A program made the translations under genes and the position numbers. A DNA stretch of 64,000 bases, taken from NCBI RefSeq assembly GCF_011742555.1, contig NZ_JAAQQR010000001.1:124001-188000 (forward strand), given 5' to 3'. The DNA is from Luteibacter jiangsuensis. GTDB lineage: Bacteria > Pseudomonadota > Gammaproteobacteria > Xanthomonadales > Rhodanobacteraceae. The stretch's first letter is position 1, and every line of letters starts with the position of its first letter. Shown here piece by piece: positions 1 to 7,625 of this stretch. Below the pieces are notes generated by a model. That model did no database searches, had not been told where the DNA came from, and was given only the letters and a program-made list of their open reading frames with translations.

Positions 1-1
1 C

Positions 2-1492
2 ATCGCCGGCGAGATCGACGACATGCGCTACGGCGACGTTCCCGTCTTCGCAAACGTGCTGGACGAGGCGCAACGCGACGACGTGTTTCGTGCCTGGCTG
101 GACATGCGCATCGAACTGGAGGAACTGACCATTCGGGGCGCCCTCGTCACCGCCCACCTCAACGTCCGCCTCAACGACGACAAGCGCTCGCCTTACGATC
201 TGTCCGCCCGGCGGGCGCATGCCGGTGACCTGGACCGCAGGCGCCGGTCGATGGCCCGGGAGACGCTCGAACAACTCCTGCGCCTCTCGGTGCGTGGCAA
301 CGACGGCACCATGACCTGGATCAGTCCGATCCTCGGTCGCGGCGGTTGGACCATGCGGACACTGCAAGCCAATCTCTACGTGGGCCTGGGCGGTATCGCA
401 CTGGCACTGGCCGCGTACGCGGAAGAAATGCGGCATGGCCGCGTGGACGAGGTGGCCGGGGTCACCGGGGCACTGCAGGGCGTGCTCCGCATCCTGCACG
501 TCGCGGAAGACACCGACGAAGCCGAAGCCATCGGTGGCTTCATCGGATTGGGCTCGCAGGTGCAGACCTGGCTCACGCTGGAGCACCTGCGCCCCGGCGA
601 AGGCTTCCTTGCCCGCGCCGTCGCGCAAGCGGCCCGCATGGCACAGTGGGACATCGAGAACGAACGCGTGCTCGATATCCTCGAAGGCGTCGGCGGCGCG
701 ATCGTTCCCCTCATCAACCTCGCCGACGCCACCGGCGACGCACGATGGCTGGCACTGGCCGCGCGCGCGGGAAGGCATCTCGAGGCCACCGCCATCGTGG
801 ACGATCGCGGCGCGCGCTGGCCCGCGTCCATCTTCAGCGAGCCGATCGGCGGCTTCGCGCACGGCGCGACGGGCAGCGGCTGGGCGCTCACACGCCTCGG
901 GCTCAGCGGGGCGGGTGACGGTGGCGAGCGGCGCCGCTGGCTCGAGCTTGCCGAGCGGGCGTTCGATTTCGAGGAATCGCTGTACGACGCGAACGCGGGC
1001 AACTGGATGGATGTGCGCAAACCGGACAGCGGCGACTTCGCCAATACCTGGTGTCATGGCAGTGTCGGCATCGGCATGGCGGCATGCGATCTCTACGAGC
1101 GCACCGGGCACCCGCGTCATCTGGACACGCTGCGCCGCGCGGTACGCGCCGCGGCCGAGGGGGGCTGGGGACACAGCCATACCCTTTGCCATGGCGACCT
1201 CAGCACCTGGGAACTGCTGACCCGGGCGGCTCGCCTCTCCCCTGCCCTGGTGCCCGACACCGGCCTTCCCGCCGCGGTGATCGTGTTGTCCAGCATCGAG
1301 GAACACGGCATCGTCGGCGGCCTGGCTCGCGATGCGTTCACGCCGGGCCTGATGAGCGGCGTGTCCGGATCGATCCTGCAGTTGATCCGCATGCACCCCG
1401 CATCGCGGGTACCTTCGCCATTGCTGATGGAGTGTGGCGTGGAAGCGTCGCGGCGTGCGGCCGCCGAGGAACACGGCGTGCTCGCAAGCTGA
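2..1492 (+). CDS. Class II lanthipeptide synthetase (LanM), C-terminal part, 5' cut by window edge
   Basis: LanM enzymes dehydrate Ser/Thr in a precursor peptide and then cyclise Cys onto the dehydro residues. The frame is open to the first bases, so the true start lies outside the window. The first residues include IDDMRYGDVPVF, which matches the E-x-x-L-x-x-GDIPYF region closing the LanM dehydratase domain. The rest is a LanC-like cyclase: GGFAHGATGSGWAL, then zinc-ligand motifs NTWCHGSVGIGMA (nt 1052-1057) and HTLCHGDLSTW (nt 1187-1192), giving the expected Cys, Cys-His ligands, and a typical PGLMSGVSGS tail. Precursor and export genes must lie to the left; nothing downstream looks like one. 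The family call is secure, the product unknown. Confidence 0.88.
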   Translation: MAGEIDDMRYGDVPVFANVLDEAQRDDVFRAWLDMRIELEELTIRGALVTAHLNVRLNDDKRSPYDLSARRAHAGDLDRRRRSMARETLEQLLRLSVRGNDGTMTWISPILGRGGWTMRTLQANLYVGLGGIALALAAYAEEMRHGRVDEVAGVTGALQGVLRILHVAEDTDEAEAIGGFIGLGSQVQTWLTLEHLRPGEGFLARAVAQAARMAQWDIENERVLDILEGVGGAIVPLINLADATGDARWLALAARAGRHLEATAIVDDRGARWPASIFSEPIGGFAHGATGSGWALTRLGLSGAGDGGERRRWLELAERAFDFEESLYDANAGNWMDVRKPDSGDFANTWCHGSVGIGMAACDLYERTGHPRHLDTLRRAVRAAAEGGWGHSHTLCHGDLSTWELLTRAARLSPALVPDTGLPAAVIVLSSIEEHGIVGGLARDAFTPGLMSGVSGSILQLIRMHPASRVPSPLLMECGVEASRRAAAEEHGVLAS

Positions 1493-1657
1493 AAGCGGCG
1501 CCTCGTTCGACATGGCGCGAGTCGGTCGCCGTCGGGTGCCCGGCGCCGGAGGATGCAACCTTTTTCCGCCCCCGTGCATCCCTCCCACCGACGAGCCGAC
1601 GTCGGCCATCCGGCCGAGGTCGGCATTGCACGCTCCATCGCCCACAGGAAAGCCACG

Positions 1658-3133
1658 ATGCCGTTTCGCAAGCTCATCCTCTTGCTGATTTGCCTTGCCC
1701 CGATACCCGCCGCTGTTGCCGTGGCGCAAAGCGCTCCCGAATCCGAGCAGGCGCGGATGGATCGCGTCTTCCAGCGGCTGGGAACCCAGTTCGTTGCGGA
1801 CGGCCGCGCCGACGGCGTGTCGATCGCGGTTGTGAAGAACGGCCAGCCGCATTTCTACAACTTCGGTACGACCACGCGCGGCAAGGACAAACCGCCCACC
1901 GAAGACTCGGTCTATGAGATCGGCTCGGTCAGCAAGGTGTTCAATGCGCTGATCCTTGCTCACGCCGTGCTGGAGGGGAAGATCAACCTCCAGGACGACA
2001 TCCGTAAGTATCTCCCCGGCGACTATCCCAACCTCGAATGGGAAGGCACGCCGGTGCGCGTCGTCGACCTGGTCACGACCACTTCGGCGCTGCCCGACAA
2101 CCTGCCCAATCCCTTTCCCGTGGGCGTCGATCCGGACAAGGCACCCTTCATCGCGACGGACGCGATGAAACGCATCACACCGAACCAGGTGTACGAAGAA
2201 CTCAAGAGCGCAAAACTCAGTCGCAAACCCGGCACCCAGACGCAACACTCCAACCTCGCGCCGGTGCTCATGGGCCGCATACTCGAAAAGGTCTACGGCG
2301 AGTCGTATCAAAGCCTGGTGGCGCGCTACATCGAGAAACCCTTCGGCATGCAGACAGGGTTCGGAAAGAGCCGGGAAAGCCTTGAGGTCGACGGTTACAA
2401 CAAGCGCCATGTCGCCATGCCGCGCATGTACGAAGATGCATTCCTGATGGCGGGCGGGCTGCGCTACAGCACGCGCGACATGGCGAAATTCCTGACCGCG
2501 GAACTGGCGGCGACGGACCCGGCCATACGCCTGACCCAGAAACCGGCCTGGGGCGACCCCGCGGCGTCCGCGATGGGCCTCAACTGGGTGCTCAGCAGAA
2601 CCGTCGAGAACAAGCCGCGCCTGCGCATGTCCGGCAGCACCTTCGGGTGCGCCAGCTACATCGAAATGTATCCCGCGCTCGGCTACGGGATCTTCCTGGT
2701 GGCCAACCGGCCGGGCGAAGCGCAGAACGAACTGCAGGACCTTGCGAACAAGGCCCTGGACGATATCTGGGGAAGGCCGCCGGCACTCGTGGCGCTCGAA
2801 CGCGCGTTGCAGGACGACCGTTCGGGCAATGCCTCTCGCGTGATAGCGGACGTAAAGCGCAAGCACCCGGAGTTGCATCTCTCCGAGGAATACGTGAACA
2901 CCTGGGCCTACGGCCTGATGCGCGAGGGTAAGAGTGCGCAAGCGATCGGCCTCTTCCGCTACAACACGGAGCAGTGGCCGGGCAGCTGGAACGCCTTCGA
3001 CAGCCTGGCGGAAGGCTACGAGACGCTCGGCGACAAACCCAACGCCATCGCCAACTACCGCAAGTCGCTGGCACTCAATCCCTCCAATGCGCACGGCGCC
3101 GAGCACCTGAAGAAGCTCCAGGCCGGGCAATAG
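1658..3133 (+). CDS. Exported class C beta-lactamase-family serine hydrolase with C-terminal TPR
   Basis: A 491-residue protein of the beta-lactamase/D-Ala-D-Ala peptidase fold. The ATG at 1658 is preceded by AGGAAAG and begins a clear Sec signal peptide (MPFRKLILLLICLAPIPAAV, cut near AVAQS); the frame is open upstream but without a better start. The nucleophile motif is S90-V-S-K93. The second motif, normally Tyr-x-Asn, reads H197-S-N199, so the usual general-base Tyr is replaced by His. The third motif is the degenerate SGSTFGCASYIEMYP. Residues from about 390 to the end (LFRYNTEQWPGSWNAFDSLAEGYE..., LALNPSNAHG) form TPR-like repeats. It is likely a periplasmic esterase or peptidase; substrate unknown. 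It is 165 nt from the LanM gene with no visible functional link. Confidence 0.8.
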   Translation: MPFRKLILLLICLAPIPAAVAVAQSAPESEQARMDRVFQRLGTQFVADGRADGVSIAVVKNGQPHFYNFGTTTRGKDKPPTEDSVYEIGSVSKVFNALILAHAVLEGKINLQDDIRKYLPGDYPNLEWEGTPVRVVDLVTTTSALPDNLPNPFPVGVDPDKAPFIATDAMKRITPNQVYEELKSAKLSRKPGTQTQHSNLAPVLMGRILEKVYGESYQSLVARYIEKPFGMQTGFGKSRESLEVDGYNKRHVAMPRMYEDAFLMAGGLRYSTRDMAKFLTAELAATDPAIRLTQKPAWGDPAASAMGLNWVLSRTVENKPRLRMSGSTFGCASYIEMYPALGYGIFLVANRPGEAQNELQDLANKALDDIWGRPPALVALERALQDDRSGNASRVIADVKRKHPELHLSEEYVNTWAYGLMREGKSAQAIGLFRYNTEQWPGSWNAFDSLAEGYETLGDKPNAIANYRKSLALNPSNAHGAEHLKKLQAGQ

Positions 3134-3148
3134 CGCAATCGCCTCGGG

Positions 3149-3162
3149 TTGATCCTCGTCAA
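3149..3162 (+). promoter_or_regulatory. FNR/ANR-type box upstream of USP operon
   Basis: TTGATCCTCGTCAA fits TTGAY-N4-RTCAA. It ends 56 nt before the ATG at 3219, and a -10-like TACAAG (3185-3190) follows after 22 nt, placing the box centre about 41.5 bp upstream of a predicted transcription start near 3197, the class II FNR position. Confidence 0.7.
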
Positions 3163-3218
3163 TGTCCTCCCCGGGCGCACCCGTTACAAGGGTGCCATCC
3201 CCCGGGGAGGAACACGCC

Positions 3219-4112
3219 ATGTCCGTCACATCACGCTCCGCAACCACGCGCGTAGGCGAGGCATCCATCGGCTGGCACGACATCGGCAGCCTTGCCGCGC
3301 AGGTCAGCTGCGACAGTGCCGCGCTCGCTGCGGCGGCGACCATCGCCGCCACTGCGAAAGCCAAGGTGAGCGTCATCCAGCTGCTGCCGATGCCCGTGGA
3401 CGCCGCCACCGCCTGGGCGCTCTCCATGGACCCAGCCATTTCCGAGCGTCACGAACAGATCCGTGACGAGGCGCGGCGGCAGGCCCAGGACATTCGCCAT
3501 CGTCTGGCCTCGTATGGCGTTCCAGGTGATGTCACGACCCTCGAGGCCACCTTTCATGACCCCGCCAGTCTCGCTGCACTGGCTGCGCGCAGGACCGATC
3601 TCGTCGTGACCGCGCGCCCCTCGGGGTCGATCGCGGACGCCACCTATACCCACTCGCTCTTCGCAGGTCTCCTGCTCAACTCGGGAAGGCCGGTACTGGT
3701 CGTCCCGGAAGGCGCCAAGATGGCGCTCCCGATCCAGCATGCCGTAATCGCCTGGACCGATTCCCCGGAAGCGACCCGGGCGATGCACGACGCGTTGCCA
3801 TTGCTGCTGAATGCCACCTCCGTCGACCTCGTGACCATCGATCCGCCCGCCTCGCCGCTCGAGAGCACGGCCGATGCAGGGCAAGCCGCCGCGCTCCTGC
3901 TTCGATCGCACGGCGTCAACGTCGCTGTCCACCGGATTCACAGCGAGGGACGCGTGCCGAGCCGCCTGCTCCTGGACTATTGCCGGAACGTGAAAGCCGG
4001 GCTACTCGTTGCGGGTGGTTACGGTCATCCCCGGTGGCGGGAATGGACGGTCGGAGGCACCACGCGCGAGCTCTTTTTCGAAACCACCCTCCCGACGTTC
4101 TTCTCCCACTGA
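3219..4112 (+). CDS. Tandem universal stress protein (UspA family)
   Basis: A 297-residue cytosolic protein with two Usp-fold halves. The ATG at 3219 follows GGGGAGGAACACGCC, a strong ribosome site; the longer frame from 3162 would overlap the promoter. The first half is degenerate; the second (from about residue 160, AVIAWTDSPEATRAMHDALPLL) ends in GGYGHPRWREWTVGGTTREL, a G-2x-G-9x-G-S/T-like nucleotide-binding loop, and closes with PTFFSH. It closely resembles the USPs at 31228, 32165 and 36876, so these are paralogues. First gene of an operon with the attachment, BON and Nramp-like genes; an FNR-type box lies upstream. Confidence 0.88.
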   Translation: MSVTSRSATTRVGEASIGWHDIGSLAAQVSCDSAALAAAATIAATAKAKVSVIQLLPMPVDAATAWALSMDPAISERHEQIRDEARRQAQDIRHRLASYGVPGDVTTLEATFHDPASLAALAARRTDLVVTARPSGSIADATYTHSLFAGLLLNSGRPVLVVPEGAKMALPIQHAVIAWTDSPEATRAMHDALPLLLNATSVDLVTIDPPASPLESTADAGQAAALLLRSHGVNVAVHRIHSEGRVPSRLLLDYCRNVKAGLLVAGGYGHPRWREWTVGGTTRELFFETTLPTFFSH

Positions 4113-4129
4113 CACCCAGGGGGCTTTCC

Positions 4130-4609
4130 ATGTCCACGATCTGGATACTCGCTTGCGATGCCGCAAGAGCGCGGCTGTTCGAAGCACCCGACAGGAAAGG
4201 TGCATGGACCGAGGTGGCCGCATACGCCAATCCCGAACTGAGGGGACCGCCGATGGCCCTCAACACCGGACGCACGGTACCGCGATCGCAGGAGAGCGTT
4301 GGCGGTGCGAGACACGTCATTGAGCCTCGCGAAACCAGAAAGGATCACAGTGCCCGGGCATTCGCGAAGCACATCGTCGGACAACTGGGCGACGCGCATA
4401 CCCACCGTCGCTATACACGGATCTTTCTCGTCGCGCCGCCGCGTTTCCTCGGCATGCTTTGTGAGGAGATCGGCGACTTCGAGCTTGCCGGCGTCGCCGG
4501 CACACTCGGCAAGGATATTGTCGGCTTGCAAGCCGAAACGCTGGAGCGTCATGTGCGCGCCGGTTTTCCCGACGACTTCGCCGCCGAACCGAAGCGGCCT
4601 GCCGCCTGA
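4130..4609 (+). CDS. AtsE/'host attachment' family protein
   Basis: A 159-residue soluble protein of the family annotated 'host attachment protein' after Agrobacterium AtsE. Typical features are the N-terminal beta strand WILACDAARARLFEA, the central ARAFAKHIVGQL helix, and YTRIFLVAPPRFLGML followed by a C-terminal alpha/beta region. This fold resembles release-factor eRF1 domain 2/baeRF proteins, so the name probably does not describe a real adhesion role. It starts 17 nt after the USP stop with no promoter between, so it is probably co-transcribed. Genes of this family are often found beside USP and BON genes. Confidence 0.75.
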   Translation: MSTIWILACDAARARLFEAPDRKGAWTEVAAYANPELRGPPMALNTGRTVPRSQESVGGARHVIEPRETRKDHSARAFAKHIVGQLGDAHTHRRYTRIFLVAPPRFLGMLCEEIGDFELAGVAGTLGKDIVGLQAETLERHVRAGFPDDFAAEPKRPAA

Positions 4610-4707
4610 AGACCGCGGGGCGCCATGACCCGCGGCCGCGATCCCGATCGATTGGAGCGCTTCCCTCCTTGCCAGAAGCAAAGTCCCCTCTCAGCGGAGA
4701 AACGACC

Positions 4708-5370
4708 ATGAACGATATGCAACTTCGTCAGGAAATCATCGAGGAACTCGACTTCGAGCCGGGCATCGATTCCCGTGGCATCGCCGTGTCGGTTGCGGGG
4801 GGCGTGGTTACCCTCAGCGGCCACGTTCCCAGCTATTCGCAGAAGGTGGACGCGGAAAAGGCGGTCTGGCGTATCAAGGGGGTAAAAGCGCTTGCGCAGG
4901 AAATCGAGGTTCGGCTTGCCGAAGACGCGAAGGTCAACGACGACGAGATCGCTACACGCGCCGCCAGGATCCTCGCCTGGAGCAGCGCCGTTCCCACCGA
5001 TTCGATCCGCGTGAAGGTGTCGCATGGATGGATCACCCTGACCGGAACCGTCGACTGGCACTACCAGCGCTTCGCTGCCGAGGCAGCGGTAAGGCGGTTG
5101 ACGGGCATCCACGGTGTGATCAACAACGTGGACATAAAGCAGACGCTGAAGTCGGAAGACGTACGCGACAAGATCAAGGACGCGTTACGCCGCCACGTGG
5201 ACGGTGAAGCCGCGAGGATCCGTATCGATGTCGTAAGCCCTGGCGAGGTCACCCTCGAGGGCGATGTAGGCGACTACGAAGAACGCCGGGCCATAGAGCG
5301 CGCCGCGTGGGCTATTCCGGGGGTCAGGAAGGTACACGACAACCTGCACATCGAATGGCGTGCCGACTAG
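4708..5370 (+). CDS. Three-BON-domain protein
   Basis: A 220-residue protein built of three BON domains (about residues 3-70, 77-145 and 149-217), each with the pattern GVVTLSGHVPSY, GWITLTGTVDWHY or GEVTLEGDVGDY followed by an AERAVWRIKGV-type helix. No signal peptide is seen, so unlike OsmY it appears cytosolic. The ATG at 4708 follows GCGGAGAAACGACC. BON domains are thought to bind membranes or lipids; the role in this stress operon is unknown. The last codons overlap the GTG start of the transporter gene. Confidence 0.85.
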   Translation: MNDMQLRQEIIEELDFEPGIDSRGIAVSVAGGVVTLSGHVPSYSQKVDAEKAVWRIKGVKALAQEIEVRLAEDAKVNDDEIATRAARILAWSSAVPTDSIRVKVSHGWITLTGTVDWHYQRFAAEAAVRRLTGIHGVINNVDIKQTLKSEDVRDKIKDALRRHVDGEAARIRIDVVSPGEVTLEGDVGDYEERRAIERAAWAIPGVRKVHDNLHIEWRAD

Positions 5371-6628
5371 CGCCGCCAGCGTCGGCGCTGCGCGAACGAG
5401 AGGCGTCTGGCGACGGCTCGGGGCCGGTCTGGTCACGGGTGCCGCGGACGACGACCCCAGTGGCGTGGCCACCTATTCGCAGGTGGGCACGCAGCTAGGC
5501 TACGGGATGCTCTGGACCACCGTGGCCACGGTGCCGTTGATGATCGGCATCCAGACGATCTGTGCCCACATAGCCCGGGTAACGGGCATGGGGCTGACCG
5601 CGAATCTGGTGCGAATCCTGCCACGTGGCGTGGTGGTTGGCCTCGTGGCGTTGCTCGTCGTCAACAACGTGGTGAACCTCGCCGCGGATATCGGCGCCAT
5701 GGGCGATGCCCTGGCCATGCTCACCGGCGGGCACCCGCGCTATCTGGCCCTGCTCTGCGCCACCGTGTCGTTGCTGCTGGAAGTGTTCATTCCGTTCCGG
5801 CAATACGCGCCGATCCTCAAGCTGCTGACGATGAGTCTTCTCGCCTATGTCCTCACGGCATGCGTCGTGGGAATTCCCTGGCGGGACTTGCTCGCGCATT
5901 GGCGTCCGGCACAGTGGAACCATCAGACACTGGTCGCGCTCACGGCCGTGTTCGGCACAACCGTCAGCCCCTACCTCTTCTTCTGGCAGGCAGCGCAGGA
6001 AGTGGAGACCGAGCGGGCCGATCCGGACGCCCGGTCGCTGCTGTCCGCACCGGAAGACGCGCCGGAAGAATTCCGGCGCATACGTGTCGACACCGACCTG
6101 GGCATGATCTATTCGAACGCCGTCGCGTTCTTCATCATGCTGACCGCCGCCGTGGTGCTGCACGGTGCTGGCGTGACGTCGATCGAAACCTCGGCCGATG
6201 CGGCGCGCGCGCTGGATCCCCTCGGCGGCCACCTTGCGTCGACGCTGTTCACGCTGGGAATCGTCGGCACCGGCATGCTAGCTGTTCCCGTGCTGGCGGG
6301 TTCGGCCGCCTATGCGCTTTCCGAATGGCTTGGGCAGGAGGGCAGCCTGGAAAGCACCGTGCACCAGGCCCGCACGTTCTACGCGATCCTGGCGGTTGCC
6401 ACGGCGCTGGGAACGCTGCTGACCTTCCTGCCCGTCGCGCCGTTCCGGCTGCTGTTCTGGTCTGCCGTCATCAATGGCGTTGTCGCGGTGCCCCTCATGG
6501 GGGCCATCATGCTCGCCGCCTCCAGCAGCGCGCTTATGGGTCCGTTCGTCCTCAAGGGCTCGCTGCACGTCGTCGGGTGGATCGCCACGGGGGTGATGGC
6601 GCTCGTCGCCCTGGGTCTGTTCCTGTGA
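5360..6628 (+). CDS. Nramp-related divalent metal/Mg2+ transporter family protein
   Basis: A 422-residue membrane protein with about 11 hydrophobic segments, distant Nramp (COG1914) family. The start is GTG at 5360, overlapping the BON gene by 11 nt; no upstream ATG in frame exists. TM1 carries GAADDDPSGVATYSQVG (canonical Nramp has DPGN) and the TM6 region reads GTTVSPYLFFWQAAQEVE where canonical Nramps have a metal-binding Met in an MPH motif. Loss of that Met is reported for Nramp-related Mg2+ transporters, so manganese transport should not be assumed. A charged cytosolic loop (ERADPDARSLLSAPEDAPEE) follows. Confidence 0.8.
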   Translation: MPTSAASVGAARTRGVWRRLGAGLVTGAADDDPSGVATYSQVGTQLGYGMLWTTVATVPLMIGIQTICAHIARVTGMGLTANLVRILPRGVVVGLVALLVVNNVVNLAADIGAMGDALAMLTGGHPRYLALLCATVSLLLEVFIPFRQYAPILKLLTMSLLAYVLTACVVGIPWRDLLAHWRPAQWNHQTLVALTAVFGTTVSPYLFFWQAAQEVETERADPDARSLLSAPEDAPEEFRRIRVDTDLGMIYSNAVAFFIMLTAAVVLHGAGVTSIETSADAARALDPLGGHLASTLFTLGIVGTGMLAVPVLAGSAAYALSEWLGQEGSLESTVHQARTFYAILAVATALGTLLTFLPVAPFRLLFWSAVINGVVAVPLMGAIMLAASSSALMGPFVLKGSLHVVGWIATGVMALVALGLFL

Positions 6629-6661
6629 CCTCGGGACGACGGACCTGACGATATACCGTTG

Positions 6662-7162
6662 TCACGCCCTTCCGGCGAGCAACTCGTCCAGTTGCGCGAA
6701 CTGCTCCGGCAGCCCTTCCGCCGAACCGGCGATGGCGTCGTCGCGGGCCGCTTCGGTGGGATAGAGCTCGTGCAGGGTGACCAGCGTCTTGCCGGCACGC
6801 TCTTCGAACGTCACGGTAGTCACGGCGCCGTCTTCGCTTTCTTCGTTCGTCCACACGATGCGCGTGTTCGCGGTGACTTCCTTGTACGTGCCGAAGAACG
6901 CCATCGGCTGGTCGAAAGCCGGGTGGCGAAACACGAGTCGATACGTGCCTCCGGTGCGAATATCCATGTCGCACGAAACCAGCGTCATGCCCGCGGACTT
7001 CGGCACCCACCATTGCCTGAACAGGTCGGGCGTGCTCCAGGCCTCGAACACGATGGGCACGGGGGCATCGAATGTCCGCGTGACAACGAGTTCGCGATCG
7101 CCTTTGCGTTCCACGGAGGTCGGTTTCATGGCAGCCTGATTACCTTCTCTTTCGTTGGGCAT
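6662..7162 (-). CDS. SRPBCC/AHSA1 domain protein
   Basis: A START-like (Activator of Hsp90 ATPase 1 C-terminal-like) protein with RTFDAPVPIVFEAWSTPDLFRQWW, the GGTYRLVF strand and TTVTFEERAGKTLVTLHE. Start codons are possible at 7162 (MPNEREGNQAAM) or 7129 (MKPTSVERKG); the first overlaps the ArsR gene by 23 nt and favours translational coupling. Such proteins form hydrophobic cavities but the ligand here is unknown. ArsR-AHSA1 pairs are a common two-gene unit. Confidence 0.85.
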   Translation of the reverse strand: MPNEREGNQAAMKPTSVERKGDRELVVTRTFDAPVPIVFEAWSTPDLFRQWWVPKSAGMTLVSCDMDIRTGGTYRLVFRHPAFDQPMAFFGTYKEVTANTRIVWTNEESEDGAVTTVTFEERAGKTLVTLHELYPTEAARDDAIAGSAEGLPEQFAQLDELLAGRA

Positions 7163-7502
7163 CTGTCTTCTCCTTGCGTTTCAGTTGCTCGACGATCTCG
7201 TCCAGTGCGTCGAAGCGTGCGCTCCAGAGTTGGCGGTGCCGCTCGATCCAGGCAGCCTCCTCTTCCAGCCGGCGCGGCCCCAGCTTGCAGGTGCGAACGC
7301 GCCCTACCTTTTCCGTCGTCACCAGTCCGGCCTGCTCCAGTACGCCGATGTGCTTCTTCATGCCTGTCAGGGTCATGCGGAACCGTTCGGCGAGATCGGA
7401 CACCGAGGCTTCCGATTCGCCAAGCCGTTCCAGCACGCCCCGTCGGGTGACATCGGATAGCGCGGCGAAGGTGGCGTCCAGTGAGGCTTGATAGTGAACC
7501 AT
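7140..7502 (-). CDS. ArsR-family winged-helix regulator
   Basis: A 120-residue helix-turn-helix regulator (MVHYQASLDATFAALSDVTR; RRGVLERLGESEASVSDLAE; HIGVLEQAGLVTTEKVGRVR). No metal-binding CxC motif is present in the alpha-3 helix, so it is unlikely to be a classical arsenic or metal sensor. The ATG at 7502 is chosen because it is the usual MV-x-Y start of this subfamily; a GTG nine bases upstream (VNQM) is also possible. The start codon lies inside a perfect palindrome that is probably its own operator. Confidence 0.85.
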   Translation of the reverse strand: MVHYQASLDATFAALSDVTRRGVLERLGESEASVSDLAERFRMTLTGMKKHIGVLEQAGLVTTEKVGRVRTCKLGPRRLEEEAAWIERHRQLWSARFDALDEIVEQLKRKEKTDAQRKRR

Positions 7503-7512
7503 TTGGTTCACT
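7493..7512. promoter_or_regulatory. Palindromic operator over the ArsR start codon
   Basis: AGTGAACCATTTGGTTCACT has perfect 8-bp arms around ATTT. The CAT inside it is the reverse-strand ATG of the ArsR gene, so binding would block both transcription and initiation. It lies 113 nt upstream of the divergent dehydrogenase gene. Confidence 0.65.
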
Positions 7513-7625
7513 GTAAGCCCGGCATCGGCGGTTTGCAAGTGGCCGCCGAACCTAAACGAACTGTCACGTCCGCAGGACGCGCGGCGACGCTAACATCCCC
7601 AAATCACTCGGAGGGAAGCGCGGAC

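Noticed and set aside
4130-4609. Phage- or host-attachment function
   Set aside because: The family name is historical; fold resemblance and operon context point to a stress or ribosome-related role, so no adhesion function is claimed.
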